From Monoplex corrugatus (Eukaryota; Mollusca; Gastropoda; Littorinimorpha; Ranellidae), in NCBI GenBank assembly GCA_030674185.1, contig CM060312.1, forward strand, positions 24,356,461 through 24,420,460: DNA of 64,000 bases, in the 5' to 3' direction. Of this stretch, positions 12,279-25,300 are shown piece after piece (position 1 is the first letter of the stretch; each line of letters begins with the position of its first letter). Below the pieces are notes generated by a model. It saw nothing but the letters and a program-made list of their open reading frames with translations. It had not been told where the DNA came from and made no database searches. A program made the translations under genes and the position numbers.

Positions 12279-13262
12279 CATCATCAGGTGCCCTGCCGCA
12301 TGGCGTTGGCGATCATGGACTTCCATCTGTTTCTATCTCTCATTGCCCCTAGCATCTCCCCCACCCTCCTCGTCCCCAGCCACTCTGCAAGTCCGTCCAG
12401 CATTTTCTCCCAGGGTCTACCCGGTGCTCTCTTTCCCTCCAGCTTTCCCGTTGTGACCAGGTACTCCAAATCCCCTTTCCTCATAAAATGGCCTATAATT
12501 TAATGTTGCCTGTCTTTTCCTAATCTTCCTTATGAGTGATCTACTTGTGTCTGCCTCCATCAAGACTGTTTCGTTTGTTTTCTTTGCTGTCCATGGAACT
12601 CTCAAATTCTTTTTAGAAATCACATCTCGGCTGCCTCAATCTTGTTCTGGTTTTGTTTGTTGATTGTCCATGCCTCGCATCTGTACAACAGTATTGGTTC
12701 TATATAACATTCAGGAACTCTCTTCCTGATGTTAATGACAGGCATTTGTTGGTAAGAATGCTTGTCATCTTCTTGAATGCCGTTTTGGCTTGGCCGATTC
12801 TGCCGGCTATTTCTGATGTGCATCTGCCGTCTAATGAAATGATCGTTCCCAGGTAGTTGAATTTATCAACCTGTGTCAAGGTTGTGCCATTTGCTGTTAT
12901 TTTGCATGAGGGGATTTCATGTTTTTTACTGATCACCATGACTTCAGTCTTCCTGCTGTTTAGTTCCAGCCCCTTATCCTTTGCTTTGTTTCTAGTATAT
13001 TCACAAGGTTTTGTAGGTCTCTTTCACTTTCTGCAATTAGCACAGTGTCATCTGCGTATCGAATGTTATCATTTTCCCTCCAACCTTTAATCCAGGGTCT
13101 TCTTCTAGGTTTCTCATGATGTTTTCGCTGTAAAGTGAAAACAGATCTGGTGACAAAACACAACCCTGTCCGACTCCTCTTTTGATATTTTGGAAATAGC
13201 TTACATTGTTTTCTATTCTCATTGCAGCTGTTTGTTCCCAGTAGGCCTACATATTTCAGGAT
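12279..13262 (-). mobile_element. RTE-like LINE, 5'-truncated fragment (proximal copy)
   Basis: Duplicate of 511-1495. It keeps the RT catalytic motif in readable form (RYADDTVLIAESERDLQNLV, about 13010-13070) and the same C-terminal coding remnants, broken by frameshifts. Confidence 0.85.
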
Positions 13263-13392
13263 ATATTATGTGATAGTAAATGTAGAGTACAGTCTAAATC
13301 CTACACGGAACTCCATAGCATCATGGTTTTCATGCATATCGTCATATTCATCATCGCTTTGTAAAACCTGTACCAGCTACTATGGCCATTAA

Positions 13393-13574
13393 CCCTTTGA
13401 CTCTACATCCTGTCCACCAGCATCCTGCATTGTCAACCATGATAGCAAAGTAAAACCTTAACCCTTTGACTCCCTTACCCAATCCACCAGCTTCCTGCAA
13501 GAAACTGGTGGATAGGGTGAGGAAGTCAAAGGTCAAGTTTTGCAGTTGGTGAATAGGGTGCGGGAGTCAAGAGG
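13393..13574. mobile_element. TTAA-flanked fold-back MITE (proximal copy)
   Basis: Segmental-duplication partner of 1624-1806 with the same nested inverted-repeat layout. Right flank TTAT instead of TTAA. Confidence 0.7.
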
Positions 13575-14550
13575 TTATGGTGGCGTGGAAAAAGGGATCC
13601 ATAAAAAGGACAAAGGAAGCTCCCTGAGTTTGATGATCCTTGAAAAAAAAAAAAAAAAAAAAAAGATCAATGCTATACACAAATTCTGCAATTTGGGCTG
13701 TACAGTGAGCATCAATTTATTTTTTGATGTAGAGATGATGGTGTGCATTTACAAGGCCTGTTCTGCCTTTGGAAGGCAGACCAAGAAGTTGTGGCAAGGC
13801 CAATGCTTCATGATCGCCACAAATATTGCTGTATATACAGCCTGAGCTCCCTGCCCTGTTGTGCTGCTTAACAGCTTAACACATTCAGCAGTTCGGAATG
13901 GTTTCACCAGATTTTTTTTTTTTGTCTACAAAGGATCTGTGGAACCCGTTTTCCTTTAAAAAAAGAACTGTGTTTAAGTTGAAAAAAGTGGATCTGAGAA
14001 GTAATTCCTAAGCCTGCTTTATCATTGTTTCATTATTCTTACTGTACAAATGTGTGCAGGTGTTTGCAACATGGGATTTTTTCCTGATCCGCTCAGACAA
14101 AATTAAGAGTGCACAAAAAAGAGATGAATCAGAAACAAGGGAGACTCACAAAACTGAAAATAATCACGAGAGAAAGGATTGCAACAGAAAAAGAAACAGC
14201 TCACAAGGCAACAGAGAAAGACAGAAAGGGACAGACTGAGCTTTATTTTCCAATGGTAAAAACAATGTAACCAGACTTTTCGGTCAGAGAGAGACAGACA
14301 GACAGAGATATATAGAGAGAGAGAGAAAAAGAGTGATGGGGTGTTGACAAAACACGCACACACAAAAAAAAAAAACAAAGAAAAAGAAATCCCAAACCAA
14401 GAGAGGACTTATTTTCATCATTTTATTTCAATTGAAATGACCATATTTACACATTTTTTTTAAACTTTCCTTTCCCACCCTCCCCCATCCTTCCCCCCCC
14501 CCCCCTTTTTTTTTCTTGCACTTCTTGAAGCATTTCGTGTGTTGGTTTTT

Positions 14551-14646
<96 letters not shown>

Positions 14647-15200
14647 TGTGAAATGTTCGCTTTTTCTCAGATACGTGTACGCATGTTGTTTTGCCCACCC
14701 TGTAAGCCTACAGGCAATATGTTGTAAAACAGTACATATTCTGCTTTCAGTGGGCATACAAACTGTTGTTTTCATGTGATCATAAGCCACAGGCAGGCCA
14801 CTGATGTAGCCCACCAATCTTTACTGAATGATGTATGTTCGCAGTCATACTACAATTTAAGTTATTAAAGACACAAATGACACATACAGAACAATAAAGA
14901 ATACTTTTGACAGAAGACAATGTAAAACCAAAGTTACCTTAAGATACTGTGCCATACTGACATGTTGGACTGCAAAATTCACATAACTGTACATAAATCA
15001 TATTCATATTCCATAAGTATACTGGCTGGTCAATTCCACTAAAGGACAACACATTCTGAACACAACGAAAAGAAATGCCAGCCATATACATAAAAATAAA
15101 TATATTATCAGAAAATATCCAGAGTCAACCAGTCAGCTATTATGAAAAACAAAATTCAAATAGAACACAAAGCACCACACTTGTCTCTTCATTATATGAA

Positions 15201-15206
15201 TTTATT
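15201..15206 (-). promoter_or_regulatory. Candidate polyadenylation signal
   Basis: AATAAA on the minus strand, about 980 nt past the stop codon at 16183. The equivalent in the distal repeat is at 3448-3453. Other AATAAA matches lie further downstream (for example 14422-14427) and the region is AT-rich, so the real cleavage site is not established. Confidence 0.3.
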
Positions 15207-16182
15207 TAACACTGGAGGTCTCACAATTACTTTACTGCAAAACGTTTGAGGCACCTTGCATTATCATCATCATCGATAAACAGTTCAGGCAGTCAACTCA
15301 CTCCAAATATGTCACCATGGAATCAGTGTACACACTGTATTAAACCCCATTGAATACTACACATACACATTCATACACCCAATATCTCACACCAGCCAAC
15401 TGCAAGGAAGAACATGAATTGTGTCAACATTACAAGCAGTCTTTTTCTAAATTGAACCATCACTCTTTTCCATTTTGATATGTTCTACGAATCTTTCACT
15501 CAAGTACTCTCTCTTTCTAAGACTCTTTCATTCAAGTTACTTTCTCATTTTTACCCACTCATTCAATCAAAAAGTTTGGTCCAACAGGGAGATTCCATGG
15601 TACAATTTCTCTCTCAAGTACTCTCACATTGACAAGCCATGATTCAATCTCACTTTTTATACTTTTTCTTCTCCTTGCAAAGGATTTTTTTCCTTTCATA
15701 ATTACAATTCAAGTTGACATATCCATTCACACAAGATCATGTACAATATGTATTGTGACATTGAATGATACCTAGATTTCTCAAATAGCATGCTATGTTC
15801 TGACAAAGTGTCAACACAAAAGCTCAAGTGTTTCTCCTCACCCCACAATCACAATCCCCAAATTCCGTTCAAAATACACATACATCCAAGGGAAATGTTC
15901 ATACATGCTGCTCAAATCACACCAATATATTTTTTTTCCACCCTGTCACACAAAATGTCATTTCCTCTCTTCAAGCTTACACAACACGTTACACCAACCA
16001 CACTCCCCCCCCCCCCCCCCCCCCCCCCAAACACTTCATCAATATTAATCACAATACATACTACGTTGCCCCCAAACCCCACACACACACACCCCACACA
16101 CACACACGCGCATGCATATACACACATACTAATGCATCAAGATACAAACATTGCAGAAAACAGGTTGGAAGAGGTGGAGGGT

Positions 16183-16308
16183 TCATTCAGCTTCATTGTA
16201 TCTGGCAAACAAGGTTTTCTTCACGTTCTCCTTGTAAGTGGCCCCCTCTTCTGCCACAATGTCAGCCCCTTTTGCTCCCAGACCCGCAGTGGCTGCCCGC
16301 CGCTGAGT
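16183..16308 (-). CDS. RBM5/RBM10: RBM5/10-like exon 22 (proximal copy): terminal coding exon
   Basis: 126 coding nt after acceptor gtattcatgttcag, ending in TGA at 16183-16185. In phase 0 it encodes [18 protein letters not shown] and on to [10 protein letters not shown], the RBM5/RBM10 tail (GLGAKG, then Tyr-Lys and FAR-[FY]). Phase 0 matches the end of the G-patch reading frame (APIE), so this copy has the expected register. Confidence 0.93.
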   Translation of the reverse strand, partial: TQRRAATAGLGAKGADIVAEEGATYKENVKKTLFARYNEAE

Positions 16309-19300
16309 CTGAACATGAATACAACCGATTTTACACAACCGCCAATACTTATGCACACACTCCACTGTAAGGGGAACCTTTGGAGATCATGCTGCCAAAA
16401 CCATCTCTGAACACAGATGCTGGATACAAATGCCCAACATAAATACAGAGTGACATTTGCATCATATTACACAGGAACAAGAACAATTTCTAAGTACAAC
16501 AACAGAAAATCCTCATTCAACCTGAGAAAGGCCCAGCAAGGAGGCTGAAAGCTTGTAGCAGCGCCAACTAATCTGGACTCTGTAGCCCCCAAAATTATCA
16601 TGAAAACAACTGTTTTCTGCCAACAGAGGACGTGCTCGAGTGCGCACACACGCACGCACGCACACACACACACACAAACTACACACAGGAGACTGGGTGC
16701 ACACTTTCCATCTGGTCACTGAAAACATAAGTGTGAAACAGCAACAAAGATCAGAAATAAAGGTCGTTTTCAATGCCAATACATTTGCACAAGCTGTCAT
16801 TCACCTGCTTCAAACTGACTCAGAAACATTAAACTCAGATCTGCAAATGCATTACACCATAACTACTACAACCTACTTTCACATACTTTCTTATGTTTCT
16901 AATCAATTAAAAGCTGTACTTTAAAGTTCAGCCTCTTGTTTAAAAACAACTTCATATTAGAACAGATTCTATTTTCTTTATTTTACTGATGTGCATTTTT
17001 CCAACTACAAGAAGTCCACTGATCCACAAGTTATATGGTGATGAAGTTGTTCACTCATTATAGACAAACAGGGCATTAGTCAAAGACATATATACTTGCC
17101 TTCTGAGCGATAATGACATATTTCTTTCTACCATCACCCCAAAGGCTGCCATCTTCCCTTTTTATTTTCAAGGGTATGTTTAAGTCCAGGTTCTGACACT
17201 GGGAAGTCGGCATTGGTACAAAGACTGTATTGTATTGATAAGTCTAGCTTTGTTTCCACAAGGATGCCTGCATATTTTCGGAGGAATGAAAATTGGTAGC
17301 TCACAGTATTTGCTTTTGAACTCTGGTCTCAGCTTTTCTGTCCTTTTTTCCATCTTTGATAACTAATCTTCTCTAGTGTGCTTACCTACATTATTGTGTT
17401 TACTGAAGTTTTCGCCCTTTCATTTTGATGTCAAGGTTGTAAAGTATTTATTAAACCATAACTATTATTGAGAGATAATTCCATTATTCCATTCTTGTTT
17501 TGTCATACCAGCTCTTTCACTGGCATAACTAACTGAAAGAAATGCAGTACACCTGCTACAGGAAGGACTGGGGCCTCATGATCCAAAAACACACCGGCTA
17601 CAAAAGAATTGTACTGATAGTGAAGAAAGCTCATTTCCTAGCTGGTCTCTTACTACTAAAGCTTTCAGCCAACAAAACAGACCCGAAAAGCAACTGTCTT
17701 TTTTCAACATGTAAACAACAGGACTCTAAAATAAATTTCCACAGAATTAATCTGAAATTAGTCAACAATTTGCTATCACGTTTTGACCTGGTCGTAGACT
17801 TAAAACTTCCACTGGTTGAATACAAATTTCTTGCCGGTCTTCAGTGCAGAAAGGAGGGAGACAAAGTGTGCACAAGAACAATGAAGAGGCATGCACAAAA
17901 CATGCAGCCCATCATAATTATAACCCAGCGATCGCGCTAGATTTTTTCCCACCCGGTACTAGCTACGGCAATTATAACATGTCAAAAATGCAACCGGTAC
18001 AGACAACAACAAAAATCAGTAGGCTTGTTCTATCAATTTTAATTGCCCTTCCTATAACAGCGGATGGGCACTAGCCGCGCTAATAGAAAGGGAGAAGGAG
18101 GGGAACAAACTGGTAGACTACCGGAAACTGGTTGAGTGATTCATGTCACTATGCGGAACATGGGACTAGGCCGGGAGAAAAAAGGTCAATGAAGCAACCG
18201 GTACAATGAATTTTTTTTTTCGGTTTTGTGTAAGGACAGACTAAATAAATCACAGTCGGTATTCAGTGTTTTGAATCGGTAAAATACGGACTGTAGTCGG
18301 TTACCGCGGTTGCTGTAACCAGTAATCTTTTCTGTGAGATCCAAGCTCAACTCTATAAACGATAAAACTTAAATAAATCCTAGACAAAAAGGCCATATGC
18401 CATGCCTCATGTGCTAACATCAAACAGAAAAATCTAAAGGTTATCCCATAACCCGTAAGTTGAAGGGGAGAGAAACAACAAATACCACAACTTTACTCTG
18501 GACCAGCATAATGACGGCAGTGTCCATCTCCTCTCTTGTCGTTTTACCTTCCACCCTGAAAAGGGTTTGGTAGCCATTCAGAACCAGGTGAACTGGAGGC
18601 CATAAAGCTTACTTTGGGCCCAATTTCAACTCATGGAGATAGTTCAGAAAGTGAGAGCTCTACCTAAACTTCAACCAAGTCTCACTAACAACAAAACAAA
18701 ATACAATGAACATACCTCAATAGGTGCAGTGCGACCCTGGTTGGTTTTACCCAATCCCAGCCCAGCTGTCCAACCCATTTTCTGCAACAATTTGTTACCA
18801 ATGTTTTCTGCCCCAATTCCGTCTTAGTTGGCTGCTCGGTACTGAAAACACATGACAACACAAAGCAGAACAATGTTTAGTACAGTCAGTGACAAGTGTC
18901 AAACTGACTCAAAACACAAATATAAACTATCAACCAGTACTACAGAGTAATATGTGCATGTTAGACTGATCTAAATATATTTTCTTCTTCTTAATGTCCT
19001 TGATTTTTTTTTCTTTTATTTTTTCAAACAGTTCTAAAAATTGAACACTGAGACAGACAGACAGACAAAACTGATTCAACGTACTTTCAAAAGCTGACAT
19101 ATACCTAACATATAATGGCCCTCAATGACTTGACTCAGCTGGCCTCTGCATATATATAAGTTTAAATATACCATTTCATAAAGAACTGATCAAACTACTA
19201 CTGACCCTTTAAACTTAGTTATAGATCCAAGTAAACAGCAAACAACAAATATATGTCCCCTATATCCATAAATGGCAAACAACAAATACATGTCTGCAAT

Positions 19301-22300
19301 GTGCTTAACACTCGTTTTTAGTGAACTCATGGACATCATCATTTCAAGCTTCAAATTTGAGTTTGGCATCACAGTTTATATCATATCCGACTGTAGCATA
19401 CTACGACCAGGAAGTTCACTCGTTGGCCAAATGTTTGTTGTTGTTTAATTGTGTATCAATTCTGACAGCCAAAAACTGTAAACCAATCTATGTTTTTCAA
19501 GTTCAAAGCAGCATGCTTATCAAGGAAAGGTCAGCTTCAGGTGGTGTTCCCCCAGACAGAAAAAATGAACCCATGACTATCTGTGCAGTATGTTGGATGT
19601 CCAAAATACAAACATAGAAGTTCCTTATTTTGACAGAAACAGCAGCAGCACTGTCATCTTGAATAGATCTGTTACTATAACATAACTACCATAATTGTCA
19701 CAATAGAGAAAGTACAGAGTATTTATTCTTTGAACTCATTTTCCCCGGTATCTAAAAGGGGAAGAAAACCTAGCTGAAGACGTAGAGAACCAAACAAGAA
19801 AATGAGCCTGTTCAGCGTACCTAGCCATTCATGACAGATTTTAGAGTTTTATTACCTACGGCCTGGATCATTTCATTTTCAAAGATTCCCTCTTCTCTAT
19901 TAATTCATCAATTCAGAAAAAAAATGTTCCCATTCAACACAAAGTTCTCACACACTCTTACACATCAATGCAAATCTGCACATATGCCTATTAACAAAGT
20001 ACTTTAGGTGAATCTTTCATATTTTTTTTACTCTGTGTGAATCTAATATTTTTTATTAACACTAGGTTCTTTCATTGAAATGAAAAATGCACCTGTAATG
20101 CGATTCCACTTTAAATCTATAAGTTGCTACCATGTCTCATGAGTCTGCTTCGTATTTTTCTTGATAGTCAACCCCTATCGGACAGTTGTTTTGTCATCTG
20201 ATGGTGCCACACCAATGTATGCATCATGTCTGCTTGGTGACCACTGTATGCTATATTGCCAATTTTGAATTTGAAACAGGTTTCTCTTGTGTCACGGTGT
20301 GTGCTTTCACACCAAACATTTGTATACAGAAATCCTCTACACACAGTTGGTGTAACAAATATATGCTGTTTATACCAATTAGCTCCATCTCATTCTATTG
20401 CTAGTTACAAGCTATACAATAAGCTGGACTGGGCAAGCAAATTTTCATCTTTTTAAAACAATCTGCTCCAACCAATCCTAGATACTGTACAGGAAGGCCT
20501 GCTTTCACTCAATACATACACACAACACATACACACAACTAAAGAACTAAGCAGTGGATCCAGTAATAACAATGGGAAGAAAAAGCAGCCATGGTCATAG
20601 ACTTACACCTCTGGTTGATCATTGCCTGCCTGCTTTCGAGGCTCGGGCGGGGCAGGCGTCCCGTATTTCTGTCTGCGCTCTTTCGCTCTGTCTCGATACT
20701 GAAAGACAAAAGTCGGCTTATCTCCCAAAGGGCTCTCTGGCTTTACACACACAGTGAGACTCACTCTAATCAGGGAAGGTAATGAAAACATTCCCCCAAC
20801 CTGTTAAATATTCCCTTCAGCATGCTTACAATTTTCCACCCCCCTCCCTTGTGCATATAACAGACAAAGGGGCCCTACAGAAACAAAGGAAGCCCTAACA
20901 CTGATAAATCACTGCAATCAATGAAGACTACACCTCCATCTACACGTGTACATTACCTCTTTCTTTTCTACTTTGCCAGCTGCTGTTTTGGCTCTGAGAC
21001 TTTCCAGGTTTTGCTGAAAATCAAAAAGCATATTATGAATATCATGTTAACTCAAAATAAAAGGTGCAGAAAGGATCATTAACAAATGTATTTCAATAAA
21101 ACATAAGCACAAACGAACGTCAAGCAGAAAAATGTATGAAACAAATATGAATAAAAAGAGAATCAAATACCAAATCCAAACAATCCAACTTGTGTGCAAT
21201 GCCATGCTGGTGTATGTGTGTGTGTACGTGTGTACACATGTGTACATGTTGTGCGTGTGTGTGTCCACGTCCGTGTCTACTATCTAAGCATGTATATCTA
21301 TCTATCTCATTATCTATACCAAGGTAACTTGCTAAAAAGTTTTATGATGCAACGTACCTTGTGGAGGTTGGAAGCCTGCGTGTGCTTGGCAAGGATCTCA
21401 CGTGACTGGAATTGTCGTTTACACAGTAGACAGGCAAGCTTGGTCCAGTCCACCAGCTTGCTCTCATCCAGCGACACCTCTTCCTCATCCCCACTATCAT
21501 CACTATCACCCCCATATGATGCCACCAACCCAGCCTTGGATGCTGAGGCAGCAGGGGTCGCTGTTGCAGCAATCACTTCAGGGGCAGGATTCAGAGTCAG
21601 CTGCAAAAATTATACGACACCAAGTGCCTTAAAAATATTCTCACAAACTCATTTCTACAGGATGGTACTGTACATGTGGTTTGTTGCAGCAGTACTGCAT
21701 AGTACCAATGTGTTTATTTTCTCTTCTTCTTTCTTCTACTTTTCCTTTTTTTTTTTCTGTTTGTTTTTTGTTTGTTTTTGTTTTTGTTTAAAATGTACAG
21801 AGGCTTTTTCCAAAAATATCCTAAGTAAAACAAAATAACATACTACAAACATGTCCTAAACATATCAAACTTGAGGATACTTTCTTAGTTAAGGATAGCA
21901 GCATTAGGTTCCTGTGGACCGTCTTAAAAGCCAGTCCTTGCTACTCTTCACATGCAAGCATATTAAAAAATGGAAAGAATGAATTATAATGAAATTCTGA
22001 CTTTCTTTACATCAATTAGCAGCATTTTATAGAAGTATTAGAGGCAAAGGCAGATACATGAAAAGCAAATACATGTCAACCACTAATAATAACAAAAAGA
22101 AAAATGTCAACACAATAGTAATGGTAGTAGTAGCAATGATACATTTATTTTTGTGATAATAATGGAAATACCAAAAACAAAATAAGTTCCAGATATACAA
22201 TCAAAAGAAGAAAGGACACATTCAGAACAAACAAGGAAGGGAAATGTGTTCAACTACCACCCAGAAAAAAGCAATATTTTTATTTAACCTCTTAAGTGCC

Positions 22301-25300
22301 ATCAACATAAAATTTACGGAGCTCTTGGAGCCTTCTGAGGTGCCTACATACGTAAAATTTACGGAGGTAGTTTGACGCACGTTTCAGCCTAACGTAAATG
22401 GGAGAGAAGCACTGACTGATGTTGTCAGTCTAGAGAGGATTCGTAAAAGTGACTGACTCCCTTACATGACTTTTTGACCTATGCAACCCTCACCAGATTG
22501 GTTTTATTTTTCTGAAAAGATAAACTGGTTTTCAGCAAATAGCAGACACCAGAACTGTCTTGCAATGCTGCATGTTTTCAGCCTTTGAAACCATGTGAGT
22601 TGAGTCAAGAACTTATAAATGACTGTAGGACGATTCAGAAGACAATTCTGACACAAGAAGAGGTTGAAAACAGCAGTAGTTACTTGCTGTTGGTATGAAA
22701 TGTGCACCAGACAGACCCAACATGAAAAGTATTGATTTTCCAAGCACGTGACACAAAGGGTTTGTGGCCACAGGCTATACTGGCAGCTAGCCAACACTTC
22801 ACAGGGTTGAGACAGCCAGGACCACATTGTAGAATTAGATAAGCCACACTCTCAGTGAGCAGTGTTAGAAGTGGCAAGGGGAAGACTAGTGTGATGGAGT
22901 GGGGTGGGGGTGGGGGGCATGTGGCAGGGGACGATGGTCAAGCCAATCAGTGCACTAGCACACTGTGGATCTTTGTAGCTCATCAGCTGTCAGTGATCTG
23001 TTAGTAGGAGGTCAGCCAAAGTCTGAATACTTTTAGATTTCATCAGGAGGGCATATTTTCTATTTTTTTCCTTTGTTTTTTTTGTTTGTTTGTTTGTTTG
23101 TTTATTTGTTTCTCTCGCGAGCGGTTATGAGTTTTTTACGGGAATTTCCAAAAAATATTACAAATATGTAGTCATTTTAAGAAATGACTACATAAATCAT
23201 CTGAAAATACATTTAGTAATGCCTAATGCACCATTCTGTGTAATTTCATGCATAGATTCCCACAAATATGGAAGCAACAGTTGTTTTATTGTACATGGTA
23301 GCGATGCAATGTTTTTCCCTGGCACATGGAAAACACTGGATGTCAAAAAAGTCGGCACTCAAGGAGTTAAGTAGGGCCTACATGTCTGGCTATGTACACA
23401 CCACGTCAGACTGATAGTATTATGGTACCAGTAGGTCATCTTGTCTAAGCAACTTTCAGCTACTAATACAGGGAGGAAACTTAAAAGTAGTCCCGACAAG
23501 GCCTCATGGTCTCTCCTTTAGCACACCTATGCATACACATGTGCTGTGGAAGTTCTCAAATCGTTCTGGAGGTCCAACCAAACCTGCAGTTTCACCGAAG
23601 ACCATAGCACATTTAGCGGAGATGGATGGGCCGGAGTTTGAGTGTGACACGGCAAGCATATACCCTAACAAGTTTTAAATATGAATATTGCTTTTGGCTT
23701 CATATACTGTACTGTTTGATAGCAAAATTTAAAGACTGGACGAGGGGCTTCCTCTATGAGCTGAGTGGGGCTAACTGGACAGTATGGTCGTATTAGCTGC
23801 TATGAAAGAAATGCCCCTGGAATCATCCCTGAATTAAAACTTTTTAAAGGGATTCTCAAAGCACCAAAAAGCCTGCTTCCAAGACTGCTCTCAAGGGACC
23901 TTTCCACTGGACAGCCCCTGAAGTGGCAATAGTTCTAACCTCCTGGACTCCACTGTGTTGGAAACCCAAATGTTGAACCTGCTTAAAGGTTTTGATGATG
24001 GCATGCGAGATCCACTTGGTAACAGTGTCCACATAAATGTCTTTTTCAAGACTCCAAGGCATCAGACTAGGCAAAACTTGCTACCTTATTTGTTTGTTTT
24101 TTGGTTGTTGGCTTTTTTTTCATCCTCTACACTCACCTTTTTTATTCGGTTCCAGTTTCTACACACTTTAATGGCCACACAGTTTTTGCCTTGCAATGAC
24201 GACAATGAGGATGGTAATCATAATGCTACAGAATTCCATCTAGGACAGAGACTATGTGACAGGATTCTAATCTAAGTTTATTATCAAAATATATCCTGGC
24301 ATCAACCAGACCCGACAGATACAGACACCTGCAATGTTGGTCAGAAGATTTCAGCAACACTCTCAATGATGTATCCACGCAGTGGATGAGACTCAATTGT
24401 ATGGTACCAGTTTTCCCAGTGAGCCCATAGCATGCTCAACTCTGGGTAGGAGTCACTTCAAGCCAAAAAATCCCACAAGGACTTTTGAAGGGACGGATGG
24501 GGATTCAAGCCCACAACCTTCTAGTTGTTAGTCTGGTGTGCAAACCACTACACCACGGCGACTGATAACACAACTTTCTAACTTGGTCCAACCTGTCCAA
24601 AATAGTGCAGAAGGCAGATGTTTATCTCTGGAGAGGGATCCCAGGAATCCAGGTTCTTGGCTACGAATTCCAGGAGAAATCTAAGTGTAATGGAACCATC
24701 CTCTAGTTATCCTGTCTACTAAATTGCCATTAAAGGCATGGATTTTGCTTCTGCACCTGCTAAATTTAAAGCTGGAAGGGAAATGGTCTTGTAGAAGAAA
24801 AGATCCAAGTGGTAAATGACAATCCCTGTTTAAAGATGACACCAAACAGTGAACAACTTTACAATACAACAGGTTATGTTTTCTAGTGAAACAAAACAAG
24901 GAAAGAAAGGGTGAAAAACACTTTTTCATGGGAATAAACAATTTACATTCTGACAGCACACTACACAATTACTTACTGGAGGTGGCGGCATCAGCTTCAT
25001 GTCTTCTTTCTGCAGAAAAAAAAAGAAAGAAAAAAATGAAGTTCATAAAACTTCTTTTCATTTTTACCATCCCTGAAATATACAGTAAGCGCAATACAGT
25101 GATATCTACACTTCCTGTTCTAAGTTCTGTAGGAAGTCAATTCTTATCCCAATTAATATTTTTGTACAATGTTAATTCCCATCACAAATCTACCACAGTT
25201 TATGAGGTCATTTCTTACCAAAGATCTCTTGAATAAAGCCAATTCCCAACAAAAGACTGATCACAAAATGTAACATCCATTTCTGTTTGAAAAGACCTGG

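Larger units (their letters stand above)
11773..20573. repeat. Proximal copy of the 8.8-kb tandem segmental duplication
   Basis: Partner of 3-8832 and contiguous with the rest of the RBM5/10-like gene. It has the same contents in the same order: poly-G start, SINE-A (12001), RTE fragment (12279), fold-back MITE (13393), (GT)n (14553), poly-C (16004), exon 22, exon 21. Its right end lies in the intron 34 bp from exon 20. The high identity means either a young duplication or two alleles assembled in tandem. Confidence 0.95.
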
